NCBI RefSeq assembly: GCF_900107415.1
Contig: NZ_FNPX01000007.1
Span: 94,008 to 158,007, forward strand
DNA length: 64,000 nucleotides
Direction of reading: 5' to 3'
DNA from: Jannaschia faecimaris
GTDB lineage: Bacteria; Pseudomonadota; Alphaproteobacteria; Rhodobacterales; Rhodobacteraceae
Below are positions 36,722-45,004 of this stretch, in pieces. The notes under the pieces were generated by a model. It saw only the letters and a list, made by a program, of their open reading frames with translations, was not told the origin of the DNA and ran no database searches. The number at the start of each line of letters is the position of its first letter. Positions within the stretch are counted from its first letter, which is position 1. The position numbers were made by a program, and so were the translations under genes.

Positions 36722-38371
36722 ATGAACAAGTCTGTCCAGTCCGCCTTAGAAGAATTTCACCCGCCCGGACCGGGGTCGTGGTCGATCGATGGGGCGCATT
36801 TTCCGCGCCCTGTTTCGCGCTTCCAGGCAGAAATTCATCCGCAAGGGATAACAGACGGGTTTCTGGATTGCGCGCGCCGGTATGGGTTGCTTATCAACAC
36901 ACTGGACTACCGCTTTGTGAATGGGTTTGCCTATTCCACAGTCATTCCGGCCCCCGAGACAGAGATTCCAGACCGTTTCGCCGCGGCCGGAAGCGTCTTT
37001 CGTGACAGAATTTGGAGAGATGATCTTGAACGTTGGGATCGCGAGGTAAAGCCGGCCTCAATCAAGACGCATCAGGCACTTCTTGCCGTAGATCCTCTGG
37101 AATTGTCCGATGATGAACTGGTGACCTATATTGATCGCTGCCGTGAAAACCTGAAACGCATGGTTCAGCAGCATCATACATTCAACCTGGCGGCCATTCT
37201 TCCCGTGGGCGATTTCATGGCCCATGTCGGAAGATGGACGACATTACCGATGGGCGATTTTCTTGCGCTGACGCGTGGCTCTGCCCCCGAATCCGCCGGA
37301 ACATTCCCCGAGATGGATGATCTCGCCGAGGCCATCCGCAACAGCCCGTCTGCGCGCGAGACTCTGAAGTCGGATGAGGGCGGAAAGGCCATCCTCAACC
37401 GCCTGTGCGCCGAAGCTGGCACGGTGGGCGATGCGGCCAAAGCGTATCTGGGGGTGGTTGGCAATCGGCTGCTTAACAGTCTCGATACGGGCGAACCGGC
37501 AGCGATCGAAGTGCCGGACGCCCTTGTCGCGCGGATCAGGCTGGCAGTCGATCAGTCCGGGAAGTCCGCCAGCACAGTACCAGCCGAGGAAGTATCGCGG
37601 CTGCGCGAAGCGATCCCATCCGAACACCGCGATACGTTCGATGACCTGCTTGCCGAGGTCCGTTTGATGTCGCGCCTGCGGGACGAGCGGGGCTTCTATA
37701 GTGACGTCTGGGCGGGTGGTGTGATGCGTCGAGCATTGCTTGCTGCCGGCGGGCGGCTGGCGGCGGAAGGCCGGATTGCCGATCCCGCGCATCTAGTGGA
37801 AGCGACTTACGAAGAAATTCAGGCGTTGCTTGGCGGGGCAGGGGGGCCAAGTTCTGCCGAACTTCAGGAGCGCGCAACATATCGAAAGACGCACCGCGCC
37901 GAGTCCGCTCCTGCCATTCTGGGGGATCCGCCATCCCCGCCGCCGCCGATGGATGGTCTGCCACCCGATATCCTACGGGTCATGACGGGGCTTGGCACTG
38001 CCATTCAATCGCTCGCCGCCGGGCCAGAGGCTGTAGAAGATGACACCACGATCATCAAGGGGCTGGGTGCTAGTCCCGGAACCTACAGCGGGACCGCACG
38101 CGTGATCGATGGGACGGAGGACCTGAGATGTTTGAAACGCGGCGATGTTCTGGTCGCCGCCGCGACTTCGGATTCCTTCAACATCGTCCTGCCCTTGCTT
38201 GGGGCCATCGTTACCAATGCGGGCGGTCTCTTGTCCCACGCGGCCATCGTGGGCCGCGAGTACGGCATTCCTTCCGTCGTGGGGACCCGGAAAGCAACGG
38301 CCCTTATCGAGGATGGAATGCAGGTCACCGTGAACGGCACAACCGGCGAAGTGAAGATCAACTCCGAATGA
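36722..38371 (+). CDS. PEP-utilising enzyme, swivelling-His domain subunit
   Basis: This 549-residue protein has a long N-terminal region opening HPPGPGSWSIDGAHFPRPVS, probably the acceptor-binding domain, and a C-terminal phosphohistidine swivelling domain with GGLLSHAAIVGREYGIPSVVGT, whose His506 would be the phosphorylated residue. It lacks the ATP-grasp domain, which is encoded by the next gene. Rifampicin phosphotransferase has all three parts in one chain, while phenylphosphate synthase of Thauera splits them in two subunits as here. The acceptor is unknown. Stop overlaps the next ATG. Confidence 0.87.
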   Translation: MNKSVQSALEEFHPPGPGSWSIDGAHFPRPVSRFQAEIHPQGITDGFLDCARRYGLLINTLDYRFVNGFAYSTVIPAPETEIPDRFAAAGSVFRDRIWRDDLERWDREVKPASIKTHQALLAVDPLELSDDELVTYIDRCRENLKRMVQQHHTFNLAAILPVGDFMAHVGRWTTLPMGDFLALTRGSAPESAGTFPEMDDLAEAIRNSPSARETLKSDEGGKAILNRLCAEAGTVGDAAKAYLGVVGNRLLNSLDTGEPAAIEVPDALVARIRLAVDQSGKSASTVPAEEVSRLREAIPSEHRDTFDDLLAEVRLMSRLRDERGFYSDVWAGGVMRRALLAAGGRLAAEGRIADPAHLVEATYEEIQALLGGAGGPSSAELQERATYRKTHRAESAPAILGDPPSPPPPMDGLPPDILRVMTGLGTAIQSLAAGPEAVEDDTTIIKGLGASPGTYSGTARVIDGTEDLRCLKRGDVLVAAATSDSFNIVLPLLGAIVTNAGGLLSHAAIVGREYGIPSVVGTRKATALIEDGMQVTVNGTTGEVKINSE

Positions 38372-39189
38372 AACCCGTTCCGTTATCTTCGGCCTGCGAT
38401 GAGCAGGTATTCGGGGGAAAAGCGATACAGCTCGGCGCAGCGATCCGCGCCGGGCTGCCTGTACCGGAAGGCTTCGCGCTCGGCACGGAATTTGTGAATG
38501 CCGTCGCATCAGGAGAGTCCGCTGCGCGGTCTGACCTCCAAAGGGCCTGCGCTGCCATACGAGGGCATGTGGCCGTCAGGTCTTCGGCCATCGGCGAGGA
38601 TTCGGCTGGGGCAAGCTTTGCCGGGCAACATGCGACCGTTCTCAATGTGATCTGCCCGGAGGCTGTGCCGGATGCGGTTCTTGCGGTTTGGGAGTCGGCG
38701 CATACGGATTCTGCGAGAGGATATCGCGCGCGCATGGGGGCGGACATGGACATCCGCATGGGTGTTGTCATCCAGAGGCTTGTCGCCGCAGACGCGGCCG
38801 GTGTGCTGTTCACCTGCAACCCGGTGACTGGACAGGCCGAGCTTGTCATCGAAGCGGCATGGGGTCTGGGCGAAGCGGTTGTTCAGGGCCTGGTGATCCC
38901 GGACTCCTATCGGATGGATCGCGCTGGTAGCTTGCTTGAAAGCCGTCCCGGCTACAAAGATATCATGATCCAGCGCGTGCAGGCGGGCGGCACCCGTAAG
39001 GAAACGGTCGCGGCTCACCTTGTCGAGCAAACCTGCTTGGACGCGGAAAAGCTGATGGCGCTCCACGACCTCGCAGCACGATGTGATGCCGTGTTCGGGA
39101 TGGGCCCCCATGACATCGAATGGGCTTTTGAGCGCGGAGTACTCTACCTTTTGCAATTGCGCCCGGTGACGAAATTGCCAGTCATATGA
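38368..39189 (+). CDS. PEP-synthase/PPDK-type ATP-grasp subunit
   Basis: This 273-residue protein is a stand-alone PPDK_N ATP-grasp domain: FGGKAIQLG (15-23), VAVRSSAIGEDSAGASFAGQ (68-87), GVLFTCNPVTG (145-155), EAAWGLGEAVVQG, and DIEWAFE at 249-255 with QLRPVT closing the fold at 263-268. It binds ATP and transfers the beta-phosphate to the His of the partner protein. ATGA overlap with that gene shows coupling. Full-length PEP synthases fuse both parts, so this is a split version. Confidence 0.88.
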   Translation: MKPVPLSSACDEQVFGGKAIQLGAAIRAGLPVPEGFALGTEFVNAVASGESAARSDLQRACAAIRGHVAVRSSAIGEDSAGASFAGQHATVLNVICPEAVPDAVLAVWESAHTDSARGYRARMGADMDIRMGVVIQRLVAADAAGVLFTCNPVTGQAELVIEAAWGLGEAVVQGLVIPDSYRMDRAGSLLESRPGYKDIMIQRVQAGGTRKETVAAHLVEQTCLDAEKLMALHDLAARCDAVFGMGPHDIEWAFERGVLYLLQLRPVTKLPVI

Positions 39190-39419
39190 TGGATCGTGTC
39201 GAATTTTCAGCAGGCCGCGTCTGGGTCTAGGTCAGGGTATCGAAGGTCGCCATCAAGGCGCGGAAACCGATACCTCCGCCATGGTGCTTCCAGACAAATT
39301 CAACCCGGTCTTAATTCAGATTTGAAATGAAGAGTTTGTTTGAAATTATTTTTTGCCAGCCTTCTCGGGCTTCGCCTTCGTGATCACCACCCACCAAAGG
39401 TAAAGTCGTGCGCCTTGAG

Positions 39420-39524
39420 CAGCCTTACTTGAGTGGACCAAGTTGAACGTTGGGTCTTGATTGAACCATGGTTTATCGGGGCGATCACTTCCGTGGCCGG
39501 CGGGCGGTAACCAAAGGCACTGTA
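39420..39524 (-). pseudogene. Transposase C-terminal fragment, IS3/IS481 type
   Basis: Minus-strand codons read YSAFGYRPPATEVIAP followed by INHGSIKT, the end of IS3/IS481-like integrase-core transposases (usual form HSALGYRPPAPEV). No ORF reaches it from upstream, so the gene is a remnant. Confidence 0.6.
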
Positions 39525-39804
39525 TGATTGTTTGAAATTGTAGAATTTCCAGCAGCTAGCGATGTCGATCCGGGCTGCTCGCAGAGGATGGCAGGCCTCG
39601 CCGTTCAGTTTCCCCCTTATCCGGATTGCCAGTCATTTCCGGATGCACTCGGTCAGAAAATTTTAATGTCCCGAAGCCTGACTATCGTCGGTTCGACGAT
39701 GCACGAAGTCTTACGACCCGTTTGTCATCTACCCGACACCGATGCCGGGGGAGTGCCACTTTCGAGAGTGCCTAGCCTTCGTCCCGCAGCCGGGCAGAAA
39801 CCCG

Positions 39805-39972
39805 ACGATAGGAGCCGACGACGTCCTCGAAGCGCTCTATCCGCTCCTCCCGAGGTGCGGTTCACCGGAGTACTTCCGATCAGAAAATGGACCCGAGTTT
39901 GTCGCCGAGGCAATGCAGGACTGGCTTCGACGACTTGGCACCAAGCCGGCCCGCATCGCGGTACCCCAATCC
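39805..39972 (+). pseudogene. IS3-type integrase core fragment
   Basis: Codons read ADDVLEALYPLLPRCGSPEYF then RSENGPEFVAEAMQDW and LRRLGTKPARI, matching the RSDNGPEF block with its second catalytic Asp (changed to Glu here) of IS3-family transposases. The expected continuation PGSPWENG is lost by frameshift. Confidence 0.75.
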
Positions 39973-40301
39973 ATTTGTCCCAAACACAACGTAAAACGTC
40001 CGTGTTGCAGCGCGGACCGACCTTCGGAGACTCCACGTCTTTCTTATCGGTGCCGGGCGTTCTGGATTGCGCTTTGGCAAGCCAAAGCAACACGTTCTTT
40101 GAGCCAACCAACATCTGGAGCCGTGTCGTCGAGCGGGTCAGGCGTGTCGATCACTGCCTAGATCCGGCGTCGCATCGCTAGTCAGATCCCCGAAACAAGT
40201 CCCTCCCGGGTAAGCTCCGCAGACCTTGGTGGACGCGGCACAAGTATTGCGCCGGACGGGCCTGCAATTGCGCTGATGATCTTTTCCTTGGCCCGGACCC
40301 C

Positions 40302-41243
40302 TCACCGTTCACCGCGGCGGTATGGCTGCATGAGTGCCTGCGGAACCTTCGCACGTCGTGCCATCACGATGAGGGCGAGGATCGATAGCAGGTACGGCAT
40401 CATTAGGAACAGCTGGTAGGGGATGCCATCGACCGCGGTCTGCAAGCGCAGCTGGAATGCATCGAAGAACGCAAAGAGCAAGGCACCCAGCAGCGCGCGC
40501 CCAGGCCGCCAGAGTGCGAAGACCACCAACGCGATGCAGACCCAGCCGCGCCCCTGCACCATGGTGGGAAAGAAGGAGTTGAAGGCTGCGAGCGTCAAAA
40601 ACGCGCCTGCCAAACCCATCAATGCGGACCCGACGGCGATCGTTGCGATGCGCAGCAGAATGGGGTCGACGCCTTGCGCGTCCACGGCATGGGGGTTCTC
40701 GCCGGTCATGCGGATCGCGAGCCCTAGCGGCGTGCGGTAGAGAATCCAGGCTAGGGCAGCCACCAGAAAAAGTGCCAGATAGGTTGGTGCCGTCTGATTG
40801 AAAAGGACGGGCCCCAGGACCGGAAGGTCGGACAGAAAGGGCACCGGTAGTGGGCGAAACGGCTCGATCGTCGGCGGTGAGCTGGCGGTCGGAACCGCGA
40901 TCCGGAAGATGTAATAGGCGAAGCTCGACGCGAACAGCGTGATACCAAGCCCGGTCACATGCTGGCTGAGGCCCAGCGAAACGGTCAGCAGGGCGTGCAA
41001 CAGGCCGAAGACCGCCCCGCCCAATGCGGCCGCCGCCATCCCTGCCCAAAGATCTCCTCCGGAATATACGGTCAGCCAGCCGACCATCGCGCCGAACGCC
41101 ATGATGCCTTCGATCCCGAGGTTCAGAACGCCAACCCGCTCGCAGAGCAGAGCGCCCAATGTGCCGAAGACCAGCGGCGTCGCGATACGCAGCACCGCCT
41201 CCCACATGCCGACCGATAGCAGGATGTCGAGGATCACGCTCAT
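40302..41243 (-). CDS. BMP-type ABC transporter permease 2
   Basis: This 313-residue permease belongs to the RbsC/BMP class with about ten helices and GVLNLGIEGIMAFGAMVGW early and MTGENPHAVDAQGVD before the middle, as in nucleoside importer subunit NupQ/YufQ. It is the last gene of a four-gene operon (binding protein, ATPase, two permeases) and overlaps the other permease by four bases. The neighbouring deaminase gene supports nucleobase or nucleoside uptake. Confidence 0.9.
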   Translation of the reverse strand: MSVILDILLSVGMWEAVLRIATPLVFGTLGALLCERVGVLNLGIEGIMAFGAMVGWLTVYSGGDLWAGMAAAALGGAVFGLLHALLTVSLGLSQHVTGLGITLFASSFAYYIFRIAVPTASSPPTIEPFRPLPVPFLSDLPVLGPVLFNQTAPTYLALFLVAALAWILYRTPLGLAIRMTGENPHAVDAQGVDPILLRIATIAVGSALMGLAGAFLTLAAFNSFFPTMVQGRGWVCIALVVFALWRPGRALLGALLFAFFDAFQLRLQTAVDGIPYQLFLMMPYLLSILALIVMARRAKVPQALMQPYRRGER

Positions 41244-42292
41244 CTTCGCACCCGGTATTGCGTCAGGAAGATCGCCACAAGCATCGTCAGGAGTGACATC
41301 GCCACGATCACATCGGCGATGTAGGAGGGTACGCCGAGGGCGCGGCTCATCGAGTCAGCCCCCACGAACATGACGGCGGAGAACAGTGCTGCGGCGATCA
41401 CACCGACCGGGTGTAGATGCGCGAGCATGGCGATAACAATGCCCGCATAGCCGTAGTTCGGCGACAGGTCCGTGGTGACGTAGCCCTTCACGCCCATAAC
41501 CTCGATGGCACCCGCGAGCCCTGCAAGCCCGCCCGACAAGCAGGCCACCAGCGTCAGCGTCCGTCCGAGCGGCACGCCGGCAAAAGCGGCCGCCCGCGCG
41601 TTCAGGCCTGCCGCGCGGGATTGTAGCCCAAAGACCGTGCGCGACTGCAGCCACCAGACAGCCAGTGGCAGCGTGAGCGCAATCAGAAGACCCGCATGAA
41701 GGCGCGTGCGGTCGAGGAGTTGTGGCAACTCCGCCGAGGAGGGAACCGGCACCGATTGCGGCCAGCCGAAGGCGAGGGGGTCTTTAAGGGGGCCATCGAT
41801 CATCATCGACACGAAAAGAACCACCACGAAGTTCAGAAGCAGCGTGGTCACGACTTCGTCCACGCCGAACCGCAGCTTGAGTAAGACAGGGCCGAGGAGG
41901 AGGAGCATCCCCGCCAAAGCCCCTGCGATCAGGCAGAACGTGATCGCCAGTGTGGCGGGTGCACCCGCCACGAAGGGGAACAGGCCGAAGGCGGGCACGG
42001 CCAGCGCGCCGATATAGAACTGACCCTCGCCACCAATATTCCAGAGCCGCGCGCGGAAGGCGACCGCAGCTGCAAGCCCGGTCAGGATCAATGGCGTCGC
42101 GCGGGTCAGCGTCTCGCTCAGGCCGAGGCGAGAGCCGAACGCGCCCTGCAGGATCAATCCGTAGGCGGTGAGCGGGTTGCGCCCTGCAAGCGCGATCAGC
42201 CCGCCCGCAATGACGAGCGCGGCCAATACCGCGCCAAGCGGGGCCAGCACGGTCAGCGTGGCAGGCACGCTGTCGCGGCGTTCAAACCGCAT
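41240..42292 (-). CDS. BMP-type ABC transporter permease 1
   Basis: This 350-residue permease resembles NupP/YufP: IWNIGGEGQFYIGA is replaced by LWNIGGEGQFYIGALAVPAF, followed by VDEVVTTLLLNFVV and SPNYGYAGIVIAMLA. Pair partner of the 40302-41243 permease. It overlaps the ATPase gene by 11 bases and the next permease by four, so all are translationally coupled. Confidence 0.9.
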   Translation of the reverse strand: MRFERRDSVPATLTVLAPLGAVLAALVIAGGLIALAGRNPLTAYGLILQGAFGSRLGLSETLTRATPLILTGLAAAVAFRARLWNIGGEGQFYIGALAVPAFGLFPFVAGAPATLAITFCLIAGALAGMLLLLGPVLLKLRFGVDEVVTTLLLNFVVVLFVSMMIDGPLKDPLAFGWPQSVPVPSSAELPQLLDRTRLHAGLLIALTLPLAVWWLQSRTVFGLQSRAAGLNARAAAFAGVPLGRTLTLVACLSGGLAGLAGAIEVMGVKGYVTTDLSPNYGYAGIVIAMLAHLHPVGVIAAALFSAVMFVGADSMSRALGVPSYIADVIVAMSLLTMLVAIFLTQYRVRR

Positions 42293-43811
42293 GGGGGGTC
42301 TCCTCGGCCACGGACCAGTCGCCGGACATCATCAGTCCCAGGGTGCGCGCGTCGGCCTGCTCGGCCGGAATGGGCGGGGAGAGACGACCGCCGACGATGG
42401 CGCAGATCCGGTCAGCCAGTGTTATGACCTCGTCCAGATCCTCCGAGATCAGAAGCACACCGGCACCGCGCGCGCGGGCCTCGATCAGGCGGCTATGCAC
42501 CCCCGCAATGGCACCTTCGTCGAGCCCGCGGCTCGGCTGCGCGGCGACGAGGATGTCAGGCCGTGCTTCAAGTACGCGGCCGAGGATGAGCTTCTGCATG
42601 TTTCCCCCGGAGAGCAGTCGTACCCGCCCGTCTACGGTAGCGCCGCGCACGTCGTAATTCTTGATGATCTTCGCGGTTGCGGCCCGGGCGGCATTCCGGC
42701 GCAGGATGCCCCGTCGTGAATATTCGGCCGACCATAGCCGTTCGAGAACTGCGTTCTCCCATGTGCTCATGTCCCCCAGGGTCCCTTCGGCGTGCCGGTC
42801 TTCGGGCACGCGACCGATCCCGGCTGCGATGGCATGCGGTACGTTGTGCTGTGCGAGCGTCTTGCCGTGCACGAGAAGGTTGCCCCCATCGGGCGCGTAG
42901 AGGCCCGAGACGAGCCCCGCAAGCGCCACCTGGCCATTGCCGGATACGCCGATGATGCCCAGCGTCTCGCCCGCGCGGAGAGTGAAATCGACGCCCTTCA
43001 GGGCCATGCCCGAAGGGGGCCTCAGATGCACGTCCCGCGCTTCGAGGAGGACGTCGCCGGGTGTTGCGGGTGGACTTTCAGGTCGTTGAACCGCGCGACC
43101 CACCATGAGTTCGGCCAGTTCGGCTTTTGATGTGACCTCGGTCGCCCGTTCGGCAACGACGCGCCCGCCGCGCAGCACGACCACCCGGTCCGAGGCCGAC
43201 ATGACCTCGTGCAGCTTGTGACTGATGAAAATGAGCGACAGCCCCCGCGCGGCCATGTCGCGCAAGGTTGCGAAAAGCCGCTCCGCTTCGGGCGCGGTCA
43301 GCACTGCGGTCGGTTCGTCCAGGATCAGGATGCGCGCGTCGTTGAAGAGCGCCTTGAGGATTTCGACGCGTTGCCGTTCGCCCACCGACAGGTCGGCGAT
43401 GACGGCATCCGGATCGACCGGCAGCCCGAAACGATCGGCCAGCGCCGATAGCTTGGCCCGCGCGCCCGCGCGGTCGGAACGCAAGCGCCAGAGTGGCTCG
43501 GTCCCCGTCATGATGTTTTCCAGGACGGTCAGGTTCGCCGCCAGCGCGAAATGCTGATGCACCATGCCCACGCCCGCGCGGATCGCTGCCCGCGACCGGC
43601 CCGGAGCCAGGGCTATGCCTTCCACGGACACGGTGCCGGCATCGGCCGTGTAATGGCCGAAAAGTATCGACATCAGCGTGGTCTTGCCAGCGCCGTTCTC
43701 GCCCAGAAGTGCCAATATCTCACCGCGGTCGACATGCAGCGACACGTCGTCATTGGCGAGCGTGTCGCCGAAGCGCTTGGTGATACCGTCGAGCTCAAGA
43801 ACCCGCGTCAC
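42282..43811 (-). CDS. BMP-type ABC transporter, dual ATP-binding protein
   Basis: This 509-residue protein has two ATPase domains: Walker A GENGAGKTTLM with LSVGERQRVEI, and a second domain with the degenerate Walker A GVSGNGQVALA and LLSGGNMQKLILGR, as in RbsA/NupO. Only the first site is expected to hydrolyse ATP normally. GTG at 43811 gives VTRVLELDGITKRFG; the 57 codons in frame before it cover the stem-loop and the 3' end of the binding-protein gene. Confidence 0.92.
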   Translation of the reverse strand: MTRVLELDGITKRFGDTLANDDVSLHVDRGEILALLGENGAGKTTLMSILFGHYTADAGTVSVEGIALAPGRSRAAIRAGVGMVHQHFALAANLTVLENIMTGTEPLWRLRSDRAGARAKLSALADRFGLPVDPDAVIADLSVGERQRVEILKALFNDARILILDEPTAVLTAPEAERLFATLRDMAARGLSLIFISHKLHEVMSASDRVVVLRGGRVVAERATEVTSKAELAELMVGRAVQRPESPPATPGDVLLEARDVHLRPPSGMALKGVDFTLRAGETLGIIGVSGNGQVALAGLVSGLYAPDGGNLLVHGKTLAQHNVPHAIAAGIGRVPEDRHAEGTLGDMSTWENAVLERLWSAEYSRRGILRRNAARAATAKIIKNYDVRGATVDGRVRLLSGGNMQKLILGRVLEARPDILVAAQPSRGLDEGAIAGVHSRLIEARARGAGVLLISEDLDEVITLADRICAIVGGRLSPPIPAEQADARTLGLMMSGDWSVAEETPHAV

Positions 43812-43837
43812 GCCCGCCCTCCCCTCGGAGGGCGGGC
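43812..43837 (-). terminator. Stem-loop between BMP binding-protein and ATPase genes
   Basis: GCCCGCCCTCC and GGAGGGCGGGC make a perfect 11-bp stem with a CCTC loop, ending at the ATPase GTG. It is GC-rich and has no T-run, so it may protect the upstream mRNA and also sequester the ATPase ribosome binding site. Confidence 0.75.
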
Positions 43838-43851
43838 CGCGTCCTGTGGCA

Positions 43852-44844
43852 TCAAGCGGGCTCGTCGAAATTGCGCGGAACCTCGAATTCCCCGGCCTTG
43901 ATCGCGGCGCGCACCTCTTCCATCTCCGCCACCGCTTCAGTTGGCACCATGTCCGACTGGTAGGAGATGTCGTTGCCGCCATCCTTCATCAGGCTGAGGG
44001 GCGTGTAGTTCTGGCCCGTCGGGTTGCCCGCCACCGCGTCGGCAAGCGCGGCTTCGACAAGCGGGCGGAACGACCAGAGGGCGTTAGCGAAGACCGTGCT
44101 TGGATAGCGCGGCGTGTAATCGATGAGCGATCCGATGGCCGGAATGCCGCGTTCCTGCGCGGCATCCGCGGTTCCGATCCGTTCGCCGAACAGGATGTCC
44201 GCACCTGCATCGATCTGCGCCAGGCCGGCTTCGCGGGCCTTGGGCGGGTCGAAGAACGTACCGATAAAGCTGACGAGATGGGTGGCGTCGGGGTTCGTGC
44301 GCTTCACGCCGTCGGCAAAGCCGTTGATCAGCATGTTGACCTCGGGGATCGGGATCGCGCCCACGCTGCCGACGATGCCGCTCTGGGTCATCCGGCCTGC
44401 GAGCATGCCGGCGAGATAGGCCGCTTCCCAGTTCCAGGTGCCGAAAACGCCGAAATTGTCGCCCGAGGCTTCACCGGAGGACCCCATGAGGAAGGCGGTG
44501 TCGGGATAATCGGCAGCCACGTCGCGCGCCTCGCGCTCTACGGCGTAAGATTCACCGACGATAAGCACGTTTCCGGCCTCCGCGAATTCACGCATCGCGC
44601 GCGGGTAATCGGTGCCCGAGACGCCTTCGGAGAAGGTGTATTCAACTACGCCTTCCGCGTCGGCGGCCACCATCGCAGCGTGCAGGACCGAGTTCCAAGC
44701 GTTCTCAACAGGCGAAGCGTGGATGCCGGCAAGCTTCACAGGCGCGGATTGCGCGCGCAGAAGGCCCGGTGCGGCAAGCGTCGTTGCGGTCAGCGCGGCA
44801 CCGGTGCCGAGCAAACGGCGGCGGTTCATCGTGGTGCGGATCAT
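43852..44844 (-). CDS. BMP family ABC transporter substrate-binding protein
   Basis: This 330-residue PnrA/BMP-like protein has a Tat-type signal (NRRRLLGTGAALTATTLAAPGLLRAQ), so it may be exported folded. The core shows VLIVGESYAVEREAR, FLMGSSGEASGDNFGVFGTWNWEAAYLAGMLAG and GADILFGERIGT. PnrA-type proteins bind purine or other nucleosides. Together with the cytosine-deaminase-like neighbour, a role in pyrimidine or purine uptake is inferred. It heads the operon. Confidence 0.9.
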   Translation of the reverse strand: MIRTTMNRRRLLGTGAALTATTLAAPGLLRAQSAPVKLAGIHASPVENAWNSVLHAAMVAADAEGVVEYTFSEGVSGTDYPRAMREFAEAGNVLIVGESYAVEREARDVAADYPDTAFLMGSSGEASGDNFGVFGTWNWEAAYLAGMLAGRMTQSGIVGSVGAIPIPEVNMLINGFADGVKRTNPDATHLVSFIGTFFDPPKAREAGLAQIDAGADILFGERIGTADAAQERGIPAIGSLIDYTPRYPSTVFANALWSFRPLVEAALADAVAGNPTGQNYTPLSLMKDGGNDISYQSDMVPTEAVAEMEEVRAAIKAGEFEVPRNFDEPA

Positions 44845-45004
44845 GGAATGTCTCCCTCGTGTTATATCGCGCGTCGGGCCCGGGCACCGACCGCTTCATT
44901 GTGACCCAACCGTCCCCCGGATGCCCGTACTGTCAAGGCTTCAGTGCGCAATACATAGGCAACAAAGGCGCGCTGCCGAGAAATTAGGCAGGACTCAATC
45001 GCCC

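Larger units (their letters stand above)
39190..40301. other. IS graveyard, no intact gene
   Basis: This 1.1-kb gap holds fragments of at least two insertion sequences in opposite orientation (listed separately) and otherwise no open gene. It separates the PEP-enzyme pair from the nucleoside transporter. Confidence 0.6.

Noticed and set aside
39528..40181. 217-codon plus-strand frame over the IS remnants
   Set aside because: The frame mixes unrelated wording with no motif; the real signal is the integrase fragment in another frame.
43678..44904. 408-codon plus-strand frame across the BMP ATPase start and binding-protein gene
   Set aside because: Antisense to a Tat-signal binding protein, with no own motif.
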